A stretch of DNA of 64,000 nt. It comes from Roseococcus sp. SDR (GTDB taxonomy: Bacteria; Pseudomonadota; Alphaproteobacteria; Acetobacterales; Acetobacteraceae). Positions 32,369 to 42,410 of the stretch are shown piece by piece. Position 1 is the first letter of the stretch, and every line of letters starts with the position of its first letter. The position numbers and the translations under genes were made by a program. Below the pieces are notes generated by a model. The model saw only the letters and a list, made by a program, of their open reading frames with translations, was not told the DNA's origin and made no database searches. The DNA lies in contig NZ_JAHRCU010000020.1 in the NCBI RefSeq assembly GCF_019083995.1, positions 1-64,000 of the forward strand, read 5' to 3'.

Positions 32369-32392
32369 CGGGGGGAGGTAACCGTCCCCCCG
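32369..32392 (-). terminator. Hairpin after pheT
   Basis: CGGGGGGA (32369-32376) and TCCCCCCG (32385-32392) form a perfect 8-pair stem around an 8-base loop, between the pheT stop and tRNA-Met. No uridine tract follows, so it may be an RNA-processing or weak termination signal. Confidence 0.4.
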
Positions 32393-32413
32393 GAAACTGT
32401 CAACCGAAGCGCG

Positions 32414-34885
32414 TCACCCGCGCAACGTGGCCCCCGTCGCCTTCGTCACGGCGGCCACGATCTTGGCCGCGGCGGCCTCGATCTCGGCATCCGTCAGCGT
32501 GCGCTCGCGCGGCTGGAGCGTCACCTGGATGGCGAGGCTCACCTTGCCCTCCGGCAGGCGATCGCCCGCGTAGCGGTCGAAGAGCGTGACGTCGGTGATC
32601 AGCGCGCGTTCGGCGCCTGCGGCCGCGCGTGTCAGCTTTTCGGCCGGCACATGCGCATCCACGAGGAAGGCGAAGTCACGCCGCACCGGCTGGAAGGCCG
32701 AGAGGTCGGGCGCGGATTTCCGGCGGCGCTTGGGCTCGGGGATCGCGTCGAGGAAGACCTCGAAGGCGACGCTGTCCTTCGGCAGGTCGAGTGCGGCGCA
32801 AAGGCGAGGATGCAGCTGGCCGAACTGCGCCAGCACCACCTTCGGCCCCTGGCGCAGCACGCCGGACCGGCCCGGGTGGTAGTAGCCGGGCGCATCGGCC
32901 GTGACCTGCAGGGCAGCCATGGGGACGGCGAGGGCTTCCAGCACCGCCAGCGCATCGCCCTTGGCGTCCAGCGCCTCCACCGGGCGCGCGGGGGCGGCCC
33001 AATTGGCGGGCGTGGCGCCGCTGCGCAGGCCGCAGGCGATGGCGAGCTGGCCCGCGGGCGTCGTGTCGCGATAGCCGCCGCCGAGTTCGCAGAGCGCCAC
33101 ATCGGCAAACCCGCGCGCAGCGTTCTGCGCCGCCGCCAAAGCGAGCGAGGCGATCGGCGTGGGGCGCATCTGGTCGAGGTCGGAGGCGATGGGGTTTTCG
33201 AGGCGCAGCGCCTCGGGCGTGTCGCCGAAGAGCCCCGCGATGCGGTGCTCGATGAAGCCGTAGGTCACCGCCTCCTGCAGGCCGCGCGCGGCCATGACGC
33301 GGCGGGCGAGGGCCGCACGCACCTGCTTCGCGTCCAGGGCCGGCAGCGGCACGGGCGAGGCGACGGGGAGCGAGACGGAGGGCACGGCATCCAGCCCGCC
33401 GAGGCGCAGCACTTCCTCGACGAGGTCGCATTCCGCTTCCACGGCGGCGCAGCCCTCGGCGGCGATGCGGGCGCGTTCGGCGTCCAGCGTCGGGTCCTGG
33501 TCGAGGTGGATGGCGGCCGCGATGTCGTTGCGCCAGGGCGGCACCGCGACCGTCACCTGCGTGTCATCGCGCTCGGTGGCGGTGAAGCCCAGCGCCTCCA
33601 GCCGTTCCACCGCGAGGTCGGGCGGGACGGCCAGGCCGCCGAGGCCGGCCAGGCGCTCGAAGCGCAGCGTCGCGGTGCGCTGCCAGGCGGGGGCGTGCCC
33701 GGCCTCGCTGACCGTGCTCGCCTCGCCGCCGCAGAGCTCCATGATCATGGCCGTCGCGGCATCCAGCGCCGCGGGCAGCAGGGACTGGTCCAGGCCGCGT
33801 TCGAAGCGGGCGCGGGCATCGGTGAAGACATTGTGGCGCCGGCCGCTGAGCGCCACGCGCACGGGGTCAAACAGCGCGCATTCGATGAAGCATTCGGTGG
33901 TGGTTTCGTCGCAGCCGGAAGGCTCGCCGCCGATGATGCCGCCCAGCGCCTCGGGGCCCTCGGCATCGGCGATGACGCCGTCCTCCTCGGTGAGCGCATA
34001 GGTCTTGCCGTTCAGCGCATGCAGTTCCTCGCCGGCGCGGGCCATGCGCATGGCGAGCGTCTTGCCCTTCACCTTGGCGACGTCGAAGACGTGCAAAGGC
34101 CGGCCCAGCGCGAAGGTGAACCAGTTGGTCACATCCACCAGCGCCGAGATGGGCCGCAGGCCGATGGCGGTGAGCCGGTCCTGCAGCCATTGCGGGGAGG
34201 GGCCGTTCTTCACGCCACGGACCGCGCGGCCCAGCACCCAGGTGCAGGCGCGCGGATCCTCGATGCGCCAGGTGAGCGGCGTCTCGTAGGCGGGGGTGAT
34301 GGCGGGCGCGGACCAGGGCTTGAGGCGACCGAGGCCGGCGGCCGCAAGGTCGCGCGCCACGCCGCGCACGCTGAGCGCATCGCCGCGATTGGGCGTGACC
34401 TTGATCTCGATGATCGGGTCATCCAGACCCGCATAATCCACGTAGCGCGCACCGAGCGGCGCGTCCTCCGGCAGGTCCACGATGCCGGAATGGTCCTCGC
34501 CCAGGCCCATCTCGCGGGCGGAGAGCATCATCGCCTCGCTCTTCACGCCGCGGATCTCGCCGGCCTTGAGCGTGATGCCGGTGCCGGGGATGAAGGCGCC
34601 CGGAAGTGCGGCGACGCCCATCATGCCGGTGCGCGCATTGGGCGCGCCGCAGACGACGGAAAGCTCACGCCCATCGCCCACATCCACGCGCAGCGCGCGC
34701 AGGCGGTCGGCATTGGGGTGCTGCACGGCCTCGATCACGCGGGCGATGCGGAAATGCGCGAGCGCCGCGGCGCGATCCTCGATGCCTTCGACCTCGATGC
34801 CGATGGCGGAGAGGGTGGTGGAGATTTCGTCCAGCGTCGCGCTGGTTTCGAGGTGCTCACGCAACCAGGACAGAGGGAACTTCAT
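32414..34885 (-). CDS. pheT: Phenylalanine-tRNA ligase beta subunit
   Basis: The ATG at 34885 overlaps the pheS stop (TGATG), giving 823 residues; the longer frame lies inside pheS. The order is as usual: an N-terminal segment (KFPLSWLREHLE), an EMAP-like tRNA-binding domain at about 40-150 (GRELSVVCGAPNARTGM), the B3/B4 editing and B5 domains in the centre, a synthetase-like core, and a C-terminal FDX-ACB domain (about 725-823, FAFLVDAHVPAEKL). With PheS it forms the alpha2-beta2 enzyme charging tRNA-Phe and editing mischarged Tyr. Confidence 0.97.
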   Translation of the reverse strand: MKFPLSWLREHLETSATLDEISTTLSAIGIEVEGIEDRAAALAHFRIARVIEAVQHPNADRLRALRVDVGDGRELSVVCGAPNARTGMMGVAALPGAFIPGTGITLKAGEIRGVKSEAMMLSAREMGLGEDHSGIVDLPEDAPLGARYVDYAGLDDPIIEIKVTPNRGDALSVRGVARDLAAAGLGRLKPWSAPAITPAYETPLTWRIEDPRACTWVLGRAVRGVKNGPSPQWLQDRLTAIGLRPISALVDVTNWFTFALGRPLHVFDVAKVKGKTLAMRMARAGEELHALNGKTYALTEEDGVIADAEGPEALGGIIGGEPSGCDETTTECFIECALFDPVRVALSGRRHNVFTDARARFERGLDQSLLPAALDAATAMIMELCGGEASTVSEAGHAPAWQRTATLRFERLAGLGGLAVPPDLAVERLEALGFTATERDDTQVTVAVPPWRNDIAAAIHLDQDPTLDAERARIAAEGCAAVEAECDLVEEVLRLGGLDAVPSVSLPVASPVPLPALDAKQVRAALARRVMAARGLQEAVTYGFIEHRIAGLFGDTPEALRLENPIASDLDQMRPTPIASLALAAAQNAARGFADVALCELGGGYRDTTPAGQLAIACGLRSGATPANWAAPARPVEALDAKGDALAVLEALAVPMAALQVTADAPGYYHPGRSGVLRQGPKVVLAQFGQLHPRLCAALDLPKDSVAFEVFLDAIPEPKRRRKSAPDLSAFQPVRRDFAFLVDAHVPAEKLTRAAAGAERALITDVTLFDRYAGDRLPEGKVSLAIQVTLQPRERTLTDAEIEAAAAKIVAAVTKATGATLRG

Positions 34886-35961
34886 CACACGCCCTCCTGC
34901 AGCGAGGCCGGAGCCAGCGGGTTCGTGCCGTAGTGGCTCAGCCAGCGCGTATCGCCCTCGAAGAAGGGGCGCAGGTCGGCCATGCCGTGCTTCAGCATGG
35001 TGATGCGCTCGATGCCCATGCCGAAGGCGAAGCCCTGCCACTCGCGCGCATCCAGGCCGCAATTGGCCAGTACGCGGGGATGCACCATGCCGCTGCCCAG
35101 GATCTCCAGCCAATCCGTGCCGGCGCCGAGCTCGCCCGTCTTCCGGTTCCAGCCGATATCCACCTCCATCGAGGGCTCGGTGAAGGGGAAGTAGCTGCTG
35201 CGGAAGCGCACGGGCAGGTCCGCGATGCCGAAGAAGCTGCGCAGGAAATCCGTGAGGCAGCCCTTGAGATGGCCCAGCGTGATGCCGCGATCGATCACCA
35301 GGCCCTCGACCTGGTGGAACATGGGCGAATGCGTCGCGTCATGGTCGGCGCGATAGGTGCGGCCGGGCGCGATGACGCGGATCGGCGGGGCCTGGCCGAT
35401 CATGGTGCGGATCTGCAAGGGGCTCGTCTGCGTCCGGAGAACCGTGCGCCGGCCGTCGATCATCCCCGGCAGGTAGAAGGTGTCCTGGTCCTGCCGCGCG
35501 GGGTGATGGTCGGGGATGTTCAGCGCGGCGAAATTGTACCAGTCGCCCTCGATGTCGGGGCCTTCCACCACCTTGAAGCCCATGGCGCCGAAGATCGCCG
35601 TCAGCTCCTCGATGGTGCGGGAGATGGGGTGGATGCCGCCGGTTCCGCCGGGCGCGAAGGGGCGCGGCGGCAGGGACATGTCCTGCGTCTCGGCGGCGAG
35701 CTTCGCGTCCAGCGCGGCCGCTTCCAGCACCGCCTTGCGCGCCTCGATGGCGGCTTCGAGCTGCAGCTTCAGCGCGTTCACCGCCGCACCGCGTTCCTTG
35801 CGGCTCTCGGGGGGCATGGCGCCCAGGCCCTTGAGCAGCGCGGTCAGCGCGCCGGACTTGCCCAGGACGGCGACGCGCACGGCGTCGAGCGCGCGCAGAT
35901 CGCCGGCTGCGGCGAGGTCGGCTTCGGTGCTGGCGGCCAGCGCCGCGAGATCATCCGACAT
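34885..35961 (-). CDS. pheS: Phenylalanine-tRNA ligase alpha subunit
   Basis: The 358-residue product has the N-terminal coiled coil (residues 1-100), class II motif 2 (about 200-230, PGRTYRADHDATHSPMFHQVE) and motif 3 (GMGIERITMLKHGM near 325). It is in the size range of bacterial PheS. It is preceded by an intrinsic terminator after rplT and translationally coupled to pheT. Confidence 0.97.
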   Translation of the reverse strand: MSDDLAALAASTEADLAAAGDLRALDAVRVAVLGKSGALTALLKGLGAMPPESRKERGAAVNALKLQLEAAIEARKAVLEAAALDAKLAAETQDMSLPPRPFAPGGTGGIHPISRTIEELTAIFGAMGFKVVEGPDIEGDWYNFAALNIPDHHPARQDQDTFYLPGMIDGRRTVLRTQTSPLQIRTMIGQAPPIRVIAPGRTYRADHDATHSPMFHQVEGLVIDRGITLGHLKGCLTDFLRSFFGIADLPVRFRSSYFPFTEPSMEVDIGWNRKTGELGAGTDWLEILGSGMVHPRVLANCGLDAREWQGFAFGMGIERITMLKHGMADLRPFFEGDTRWLSHYGTNPLAPASLQEGV

Positions 35962-35982
35962 GAAGACACCCTTGCTTGAACG

Positions 35983-36018
35983 AAAAAGGGGCCGCGAACG
36001 CTCGCGCGCCGCGGCCCC
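35983..36018 (-). terminator. Intrinsic terminator/attenuator between rplT and pheS
   Basis: On the minus strand a perfect 9-pair stem (arms at 36010-36018 and 35988-35996) with a 13-base loop is followed at once by TTTTT (35987-35983). The start codon of pheS is 22 bases further on. It would end most transcription from rpmI-rplT and could control pheST by attenuation. No phenylalanine-rich leader peptide is seen in the 24 bases between the rplT stop and the stem. Confidence 0.82.
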
Positions 36019-36042
36019 TGAAACCTCGTCGTCCGACCGCGA

Positions 36043-36405
36043 TCAGGCGGTGGGGCGGGCGGCCTTGGCCTTCTCGACGATGGCGGCGAAGGCCGCCGGC
36101 TCGTCATAGGCCAGCGCGGCGAGGACCTTGCGGTCCATCTCGATGCCGGCGGCCTTGATGCCCGCGATGAACTGGGAATAGGTCATCCCATGCTCACGCG
36201 TGGCGGCGTTGATGCGCTGGATCCACAGGCCGCGGAAATCGCGCTTCTTGTTGCGGCGGTCGCGATAGGCGTACTGGAGCGCCTTCTCGACGCGCTGCAG
36301 GGCCGCGCGATAGGTGGTGGAGCTGCGCCCCACATAGCCCTTGGCGAGGTCCAGGACCTTCTTGTGGCGGGCATGGGCGGTGACGCCGCGCTTGACACGA
36401 GCCAT
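36043..36405 (-). CDS. rplT: 50S ribosomal protein L20
   Basis: The 120-residue product is basic and matches L20 throughout: the N-terminus [23 protein letters not shown], then [22 protein letters not shown] and the C-terminal [10 protein letters not shown]. It binds 23S rRNA early in assembly. It lies 21 bases after rpmI in the usual operon order, although infC is not next to it here. Confidence 0.98.
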   Translation of the reverse strand: MARVKRGVTAHARHKKVLDLAKGYVGRSSTTYRAALQRVEKALQYAYRDRRNKKRDFRGLWIQRINAATREHGMTYSQFIAGIKAAGIEMDRKVLAALAYDEPAAFAAIVEKAKAARPTA

Positions 36406-36426
36406 ATCTCTTCTCCTTCGCGCGCT

Positions 36427-36633
36427 TTACCGGGGAAGCCCGTAGGGCAGCCAGGTCATCACCGTCTTGGCATCCTGCGGTTCGAGAACCTGGGAGCCGC
36501 GGTTCTGCCGCTTGGCCTTCTGGCTGCGCGCGGAGAGGCAGTGGCGCTTCTTGCCGGGGCCGGCCATGACCTTGCCGGTGGCCGTGATCTTGAAGCGCTT
36601 CTTGGCGCTCGAGGTCGTCTTCATCTTGGACAT
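36427..36633 (-). CDS. rpmI: 50S ribosomal protein L35
   Basis: The ATG at 36633 has AGGAGG six bases upstream and gives 68 residues, the normal L35 length. The sequence [19 protein letters not shown] followed by basic repeats ([19 protein letters not shown]) is diagnostic. In many bacteria infC precedes this gene; here the next upstream gene is on the other strand, so rpmI-rplT has its own promoter in 36634-36815. Confidence 0.97.
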   Translation of the reverse strand: MSKMKTTSSAKKRFKITATGKVMAGPGKKRHCLSARSQKAKRQNRGSQVLEPQDAKTVMTWLPYGLPR

Positions 36634-36815
36634 TCGGGCCCTCCTGTCGGTGGGTTGGGGCTGCCCCAGGCTCTCGCACCATGCGAGGGAGGCAAGCATT
36701 CCCGCTCGCCGGGCTGTCCAACGGCCGCGGCAAGGGAGGCGGGTCTTTAGCGGTCGGCGCGGAGGAAGTCCAGGGGCGCTGGACCTGGGGCGGCCCGCAT
36801 GGCAGCAGCCCTGCC

Positions 36816-37157
36816 ATGTGGATCATGCTGGCCGGACCCTACAGCACGGGCAATGCCGATGCCGAGACGCGCGCGGCGCGGCTGGCCGCGCTGAACGCGG
36901 CGGCGCTGGCCGTGCTGCGGCTCGGCCATGTGCCGGTGATCGGGGTGAACATGGCGCTGCCGGTGATCGCGGCGGCCGGGGGCACGCCGGACGCCTACGA
37001 GGAGGTGATGATGCCGCTCAGCCTGGCGCTGGCCGAGCGCTGTGATGCCTGCCTGCGGCTGGGCGGCCCCTCGGCGGGCGCGGATGCGGAGGTGGCGCGG
37101 TTCCGCGCGGCGGGGAAGCCGGTGTTCTTCGCGCTCGAGGAAGTTCCGGGCGGCTAA
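36816..37157 (+). CDS. DUF4406-like nucleoside deoxyribosyltransferase-fold protein
   Basis: The ATG at 36816 gives 113 residues. The N-terminal [20 protein letters not shown] and the helix-strand series [24 protein letters not shown] resemble small nucleoside 2-deoxyribosyltransferase-like proteins, in which the GPY-loop binds the base. A frame starting at 36681 exists but would overlap the rpmI promoter region. It is convergent with the next gene by four bases. Physiological role unknown. Confidence 0.65.
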   Translation: MWIMLAGPYSTGNADAETRAARLAALNAAALAVLRLGHVPVIGVNMALPVIAAAGGTPDAYEEVMMPLSLALAERCDACLRLGGPSAGADAEVARFRAAGKPVFFALEEVPGG

Positions 37158-37855
37158 GGCGCCCGGGCGGCGTCCATGGGGGCGGCGATGGGCGGCAGGG
37201 CCGGGGGCGCGGCGGCCGGCTCGCTCGGGGCCTCCGGCCTGGCGGCCTCGGCTGGCGGGGTCGCGGGTGGCAGCGTCTCGGCCACGGGGGCGGGTGGTGC
37301 GGCCGCGGTTCCCGCGGCGGGCTCCGCCGCGCGGGGCGCCGCGGGGCGGCGCTGGCCTGTGCGGGCCGGGGGATCGGCCTGGGGCGCGGTGTAGTCCGGC
37401 ACCACACGCGCCTGGTTGCCCGCAATCACCAGCACGGCGGTGCCGAGCGCGATGGGCACCTGGTCCCGCTGGGTCACGGAAATCAGTTCGCCATCGCTGT
37501 TCTTGCGGATGATGTATTCCACCGCGTCGGTGTTGGCCGTGGCGCGCTCGGCCGTGGTGCCGACCAGGCTGCCCAGCAGCGCGCCGCCCACCGCGCCCAG
37601 GGCGGTGCTGACGGAATTGCCGGCCGCCGCCGCGCCGCCGATGGCGCCGCCCGCGGCCGCGCCGGCGGTGGCGCCGGTTTCACCGCCTGCCGCGATGGCG
37701 ACGCGGCGCGAGCCGACGATGACGCCCTGCTGCACGGGGTTCGCCTGCTGCACGGCGCGCGCGGCATATTCATTGGCCGAGTAGCTGCTGCCGCAGGCGG
37801 TGAGCGCGCCAAGCGCCAGCAGGGCGGCGAGGCGGGGGAGGGGGGAGGAGGTCAT
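37154..37855 (-). CDS. Glycine-zipper outer membrane lipoprotein (SlyB-like)
   Basis: The start at 37855 puts a lipobox (LTAC, Cys about residue 21) after a hydrophobic signal peptide, so this is a lipoprotein of 233 residues. Residues about 60-110 contain a glycine-zipper repeat ([27 protein letters not shown]), and 115-155 a small beta domain ([19 protein letters not shown]). This is the 17-kDa antigen/SlyB arrangement. The last 75 residues are Pro/Ala-rich low complexity, possibly spanning the periplasm. Confidence 0.78.
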   Translation of the reverse strand: MTSSPLPRLAALLALGALTACGSSYSANEYAARAVQQANPVQQGVIVGSRRVAIAAGGETGATAGAAAGGAIGGAAAAGNSVSTALGAVGGALLGSLVGTTAERATANTDAVEYIIRKNSDGELISVTQRDQVPIALGTAVLVIAGNQARVVPDYTAPQADPPARTGQRRPAAPRAAEPAAGTAAAPPAPVAETLPPATPPAEAARPEAPSEPAAAPPALPPIAAPMDAARAP

Positions 37856-37919
37856 GCGGCAGGGACATAGGCCCCCGCACCCCTTCGCGCCAAGTCTCGG
37901 CATGGCCTATATGCGGGGG

Positions 37920-38735
37920 ATGCAAGTCCCCTTCCTCAAGATGCATGGCCTGGGCAATGACTTCGTCATCCTCGACGGGCGCGGAGAGTCGCGCGCCCTG
38001 CCGGCCGACACCATCCGCTGGGTGGGGGACCGGCATCGCGGCGTGGGCTTCGACCAGCTGATCACGTTGGAGCCCGCGGCCGACGCGGATGTCTTTTTCC
38101 GCTTCCACAATTCGGACGGAACCGAGGCCGGCGCCTGCGGCAATGGCACGCGCTGCGCGGCCTCGCTCATCCTCGGCGAGACGGGTCGCTCCAGCATCTC
38201 GATCCGCACCATCGCGGGGCTGCTGGGGGCCGAGCGCCTGGCCGATGGCACGGTGCGCGTGGATATGGGCCCGCCGCGCCTGGGCTGGGCCGATGTGCCG
38301 CTGGCGCGCGAGATGGACACGCTGCATGTGCCCATGGAAGCCGATGGCGTGAGCGATGCGGCCTGCTGCTCCATGGGCAACCCGCATGCGAATTTCTTCG
38401 TGGAAGACCTCGATGCCCTGGACGTGTTCCGCATCGGGCCGGAGCTGGAGCATCACCCGCTGCTGCCCGAGCGCGCCAATATCGGCTTCGTGCAGGTGCT
38501 GGCGCGGGACCATATCCGCCTCGTCGTCTGGGAGCGGGGCGCGGGCTATACGCTGGCTTGCGGGTCGGGCGCCTGTGCGGCGCTGGTGAATGCGCGGCGG
38601 CGGGGCCTGGTCGAGGCGCGCTGCACCGTCTCGCTGCCCGGTGGCGATCTGGTGATCGAGCAGCGCGCGGATGGCCATGTGCTGATGAGCGGGCCGGTCG
38701 CGACCGCGTTCAAGGGTGAGCTCACTCTTGGCTGA
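37920..38735 (+). CDS. dapF: Diaminopimelate epimerase
   Basis: The ATG at 37920 gives 271 residues, the usual size. It converts LL- to meso-diaminopimelate for lysine and peptidoglycan. The two catalytic cysteines are Cys73 ([10 protein letters not shown]) and Cys214 (LACGSGACA), in the two related halves. Opening [10 protein letters not shown] is typical. A start at 37902 is also possible; neither has a strong ribosome-binding site. Its end overlaps mtaB by 20 bases. Confidence 0.97.
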   Translation: MQVPFLKMHGLGNDFVILDGRGESRALPADTIRWVGDRHRGVGFDQLITLEPAADADVFFRFHNSDGTEAGACGNGTRCAASLILGETGRSSISIRTIAGLLGAERLADGTVRVDMGPPRLGWADVPLAREMDTLHVPMEADGVSDAACCSMGNPHANFFVEDLDALDVFRIGPELEHHPLLPERANIGFVQVLARDHIRLVVWERGAGYTLACGSGACAALVNARRRGLVEARCTVSLPGGDLVIEQRADGHVLMSGPVATAFKGELTLG

Positions 38736-39909
38736 GACAATCACCTTTGGCTGCCGGCTGAACCTGGCCGAGAGCGAGACCATGCGTGGCCTGGCGGCGC
38801 GGGCGGGCTATGCCGATGCGCTGATCGTCAACACCTGCGCCGTCACGGGCGAGGCGGAATCCCAGGCGCGGCAGGCGATCCGCCGTGCCGCGCGGGAGAA
38901 CCCGGGCCGGCCCATCCTGGTGACGGGCTGCGCCGCGCAGATCGCGCCCGAGCGCTGGGCCGATCTGCCCGGTGTCACGCGCGTCATCGGCAATGGCGCG
39001 AAGCTCGACCCCGCCGCCTGGGCCGCACCGGTGGCCGCGATCGAGCGCGCGGCGCCGATGGGCATCGCGGCGGGCGGCGGCACGCGCGGCTTCCTGGCCG
39101 TGCAGCAGGGGTGTGATCATGCCTGCACCTTCTGCATCATCCCGCAGGGGCGGGGGCCGGCGCGGGCGCTCTCCATCGCGGAGGCCGTCGCGGCGGCGCG
39201 AGACCTCGCCACGCGCCATGCGGAGATCGTGCTGACCGGCGTGGACCTGGCGAGCCACCCCGCATTGCCCGCGCTGATCCGCGCCATCCTGCGCGAAGTG
39301 CCGGAATTGCCGCGGCTGCGGCTTTCCTCGCTCGACCCGGCCGCGCTGGGCGAGGATTTCTGGCGCGTCTTCGCCGAGGAGGCGCGGTTGATGCCGCATC
39401 TGCATCTCTCGGCGCAGCATGGGCATGACCTGATCCTGAAGCGCATGAAGCGGCGGCACAGCCGCGCCGACCTGCTGCGACTTTCCGCCCGCGCCCGCGC
39501 TCTGCGTCCGGATGCGGCGCTGGGGGCGGACCTCATCGCCGGCTTCCCGACCGAGACGGAGGAGCATCTGGCCGCGATGCTGGAACTGGTGGCGGAGGCG
39601 CAGCTCGCCTTCCTGCATGTCTTTCCCTATTCGGCCCGCGCCGGCACGCCCGCCGCGCGCATGCCGCAAATCCCGATGGATGTGCGGCGTGAGCGCGCGG
39701 CGCGGCTGCGTGCGGCGGGCGAAGCCGAGCGCGCGCGCTTCCTCGCCGGCCGCGTGGGCCAGGTGGAGCACAGCCTGATGGAGGCCGATGGCATGGGCCA
39801 TACGGAGCATTTCGCGCCGATCCGCGTGGTGGGTGCGGCGCGCGGCAGTCTGATCCGCGCGCGCGTCACGGGCCAGGATGGCCGCATGCTGCTGGCGGAG
39901 GCCGCCTGA
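38716..39909 (+). CDS. mtaB: tRNA t6A37 methylthiotransferase MtaB-like radical SAM enzyme
   Basis: The start is taken as GTG 38716 (397 residues); a TTG at 38728 with a better-placed AAGGGTGAG is an alternative. The N-terminal methylthiotransferase domain has Cys13, Cys41 and Cys72 for one 4Fe-4S cluster, the radical SAM domain has Cys133-x3-Cys137-x2-Cys140 (CDHACTFC). The C-terminal part is a TRAM-like beta domain (about 345-395). Between MiaB, RimO and MtaB, length and the [13 protein letters not shown] context favour MtaB, which makes ms2t6A in tRNA. Confidence 0.85.
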   Translation: MSSLLAETITFGCRLNLAESETMRGLAARAGYADALIVNTCAVTGEAESQARQAIRRAARENPGRPILVTGCAAQIAPERWADLPGVTRVIGNGAKLDPAAWAAPVAAIERAAPMGIAAGGGTRGFLAVQQGCDHACTFCIIPQGRGPARALSIAEAVAAARDLATRHAEIVLTGVDLASHPALPALIRAILREVPELPRLRLSSLDPAALGEDFWRVFAEEARLMPHLHLSAQHGHDLILKRMKRRHSRADLLRLSARARALRPDAALGADLIAGFPTETEEHLAAMLELVAEAQLAFLHVFPYSARAGTPAARMPQIPMDVRRERAARLRAAGEAERARFLAGRVGQVEHSLMEADGMGHTEHFAPIRVVGAARGSLIRARVTGQDGRMLLAEAA

Positions 39910-41057
39910 TGGCGCTGCGTGACCTTTGGGGCAAGCTGACGGGCAAGGCGCCCACGGAACAACCGGCCGCGCCAGCCGCTGCGCCGGTGGAGGCGCCGCC
40001 CGCGCCCGAGACGCCGCCCCCGGCGCCTGAGCCCGTCGTTGAGCCGACGCCCGTCGAAGCCCCGCCGACGGAAATCCCGCCCCCTGTCGAGGCGCGCGCG
40101 CCGGAGCCTGAACCCGCGCCGGAGCCCGCGCCCACGCTCGGCTTCTTCGGGCGGCTCAAGGCGGGCCTTGCGCGCTCCACCGCCAAGCTCACCGATGCGA
40201 TCGGCAGTGTCTTCACCAAGCGCAAGCTGGACGACGCCGCGCTGGAGGAGCTGGAGGAGACGCTGATCGCCGCCGATCTGGGCGTGAGCGCTTCGGGCCG
40301 CATCGTCGAGAGCTTCCGCCGCACGCGCTTCGGCCGCGAGGTGACGCCGGAGGAGGTGAAGGCGGCATTGGCGGAAGAGATCGCCGCCATCCTGACCCCC
40401 GTCGCGCAGCCGCTCGTCGTCACGCGCGGACATGCGCCGCATGTCGTGCTGGTGGTGGGCGTGAACGGCACCGGCAAGACGACGACCATCGCGAAGCTTG
40501 CCGAGCAGTATCGCGCCGAAGGGCTGAAGGTCTGGATGGTGGCGGGCGACACCTTCCGCGCCGCCGCCGTGGAGCAATTGCAGATCTGGGGCGAGCGCAC
40601 CGGCGCGCATGTCGTGGCCCCGGCCAAGCCCGGCGCGGATGCCGCGGGCCTTGCCTTCGACGCGCTGCGCGATGCGCGCGCGGCGGGTGCGGATGTGCTG
40701 CTGGTGGACACCGCCGGGCGCCTGCACAACAAGTCTGCGCTGATGGAGGAGCTGCGCAAGGTGGTGCGCGTGCTCAAGCGCGACGACGCGACCATCCCGC
40801 ATGACACGCTGCTCGTGCTCGATGCCACCACCGGCCAGAACGCGGTGAGCCAGGTGCGCGTCTTCAAGGAGATGGTGGATGTGACGGGCCTCGTCGTCAC
40901 CAAGCTCGACGGCTCGGCCAAGGGTGGCGTGGTGGTGGCGCTGGCGCAGGAATTCGCGCTGCCGGTGCATGCGGTGGGCGTGGGCGAGAAGGCGGCCGAT
41001 CTGCGCCCCTTCGAGGCGCGGGATTTCGCGCGCTCCCTGGTGGGGCTGGACGAGTAG
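39909..41057 (+). CDS. ftsY: Signal recognition particle receptor FtsY
   Basis: The ATG overlaps the mtaB stop (TGATG). Residues 1-75 are a Pro/Glu/Ala-rich acidic linker that tethers FtsY to the membrane, and 78-382 are the NG GTPase domain. G1 is at 184-191 (GVNGTGKT), G3 is DTAGRLHNK, G4 is TKLDGSAKGG. Length 382. It docks ribosome-SRP complexes at the Sec translocon. Confidence 0.97.
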   Translation: MALRDLWGKLTGKAPTEQPAAPAAAPVEAPPAPETPPPAPEPVVEPTPVEAPPTEIPPPVEARAPEPEPAPEPAPTLGFFGRLKAGLARSTAKLTDAIGSVFTKRKLDDAALEELEETLIAADLGVSASGRIVESFRRTRFGREVTPEEVKAALAEEIAAILTPVAQPLVVTRGHAPHVVLVVGVNGTGKTTTIAKLAEQYRAEGLKVWMVAGDTFRAAAVEQLQIWGERTGAHVVAPAKPGADAAGLAFDALRDARAAGADVLLVDTAGRLHNKSALMEELRKVVRVLKRDDATIPHDTLLVLDATTGQNAVSQVRVFKEMVDVTGLVVTKLDGSAKGGVVVALAQEFALPVHAVGVGEKAADLRPFEARDFARSLVGLDE

Positions 41058-41100
41058 CCGGCACCTGCCCAAGCTTGCCGCCCGAAACAGGGAGGCAAGC

Positions 41101-41556
41101 ATGCTCGAAATCGAAACCCCCGCCGACATGGCGCAATGGGTCGGCAAGAAGCTCGGCACCAGCGAGTGGTACACGGTGGACCAGCGCACCATCGACCTCT
41201 TCGCCGAGGCGACGGGCGACCACCAGTGGATCCATATCGACACCGAGCGCGCGGCGCGCGAATTGCCGGGCGGCAAGACCATCGCGCACGGGTTTCTCAC
41301 GCTCTCGCTGCTGCCGCGGCTCTCGCCGCTGGTCTATCGCATCAAGAAGCGCTCGCGCGCGCTGAACTACGGCAGCAACAAGGTGCGCTTCACGGCGATG
41401 GTGCCGTCAGGCTCCCGTGTGCGGCTGCATCTGACGCTCAAGGCCTGCGAGCCGATCCCGGGCGGCGTGCGGCTGACGATGGAGAATGAGATGGAGGTGG
41501 AGGGGAACACCCGCCCCTGCCTCGTGGCCGAGACGCTGAGCCAGGTCTACGACTGA
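41101..41556 (+). CDS. MaoC-family enoyl-CoA hydratase-like protein
   Basis: The ATG at 41101 has AGGGAGGC upstream; 151 residues. The hot-dog fold motif with catalytic Asp and His, FAEATGDHQWIHID (about 36-49), and the GKTIAHGFLTLSLLP segment match stand-alone (R)-specific hydratase/dehydratase proteins. Substrate is probably a short or medium enoyl-CoA; it could feed beta-oxidation or polyhydroxyalkanoate pathways. Confidence 0.88.
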   Translation: MLEIETPADMAQWVGKKLGTSEWYTVDQRTIDLFAEATGDHQWIHIDTERAARELPGGKTIAHGFLTLSLLPRLSPLVYRIKKRSRALNYGSNKVRFTAMVPSGSRVRLHLTLKACEPIPGGVRLTMENEMEVEGNTRPCLVAETLSQVYD

Positions 41557-41631
41557 GCCCGCGGGTGCGGCGCTTGACCTGAGGCGAGGGAAACATATGA
41601 AAAGCGGGATCAGCTGAACCGGGGTCCCAGA

Positions 41632-42393
41632 ATGACGCTTCTGTCGCGCCGCCATGCACTGCTTGGCGCCCTCCTCGCCGGCGCCGGCTGCGCGCCCAGC
41701 TTCCGGGCGCAGATCCCGGGTGTCCGCAGCGCGGAGCGCCTGCTGGGCGAGGGCCCCGTGGTGCTGGGCCCTGAGGAGGGACTGGTCGCCGGCGTGGCGA
41801 TCGCGGCCTTCAGCCTGGAGGTCGCCGCCGGCCTGAACCTCTCGCTCGGCCGCATCCTCCAGACGCGCTTCATCCTGGCCGATGCCGCCGAGCAGCAGGT
41901 TTCGATCCCCATCCGGCCCCCGCTCGAGGACACGGAGGAGGTCGAAGAGGCCGGCGTGGTGTTCTGGATCACGCCCTTCGCGATGAGGCTGCCCGCCGGC
42001 CGGCACCGGCTGATCGGCCATGCGCGGCAGGTCGCGCAGCCGACGCCGACCGGCTGGATGTTCTTTCAGGCCGAGGCGCCGCTCACGATCGATGTCAGGG
42101 CCGGGGAGGCCGCCAATATCGGCGGCATCGGGCAACTCGCCCAGAATATGGTCTTCGTCGACCGCGCGGCGCGCGATGCGGCCTGCGCCCCGGCCTTGCG
42201 CAACGACAGGACCGTCTATGGCCCCCTCTGCGAGCGCTGGGAGGTGCCCTTCCTGCGCCACGACATGGCGCGCGACCGCGCCCGGATCCTGGCGCGCTTC
42301 CCGGCGCTCGCCGCGCTCAGCCTGGTGGACCGGCCGCTGGCGCCCACCCCCCAATGGCCGCTCTGGCCGGATGTGCTGCTGCGCCGGGCCTGA
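41632..42393 (+). CDS. Predicted lipoprotein of unknown function
   Basis: 253 residues with a twin-arginine-like start (LLSRRHALLGALLAGAGC) and a lipobox ending at Cys20. The mature protein has beta-strand-rich segments (VVLGPEEGLVAGVAIAAFSLE, TGWMFFQAEAPLTIDVRAGE). No catalytic motif is recognised. Convergent with 42411-42965. Confidence 0.6.
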   Translation: MTLLSRRHALLGALLAGAGCAPSFRAQIPGVRSAERLLGEGPVVLGPEEGLVAGVAIAAFSLEVAAGLNLSLGRILQTRFILADAAEQQVSIPIRPPLEDTEEVEEAGVVFWITPFAMRLPAGRHRLIGHARQVAQPTPTGWMFFQAEAPLTIDVRAGEAANIGGIGQLAQNMVFVDRAARDAACAPALRNDRTVYGPLCERWEVPFLRHDMARDRARILARFPALAALSLVDRPLAPTPQWPLWPDVLLRRA

Positions 42394-42410
42394 GTGGGGG
42401 GCGCGCCGCG

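Noticed and set aside
32651-34933. Long forward ORF (760 codons) opposite pheT
   Set aside because: Antisense shadow of a certain gene; no start signal, no domain.
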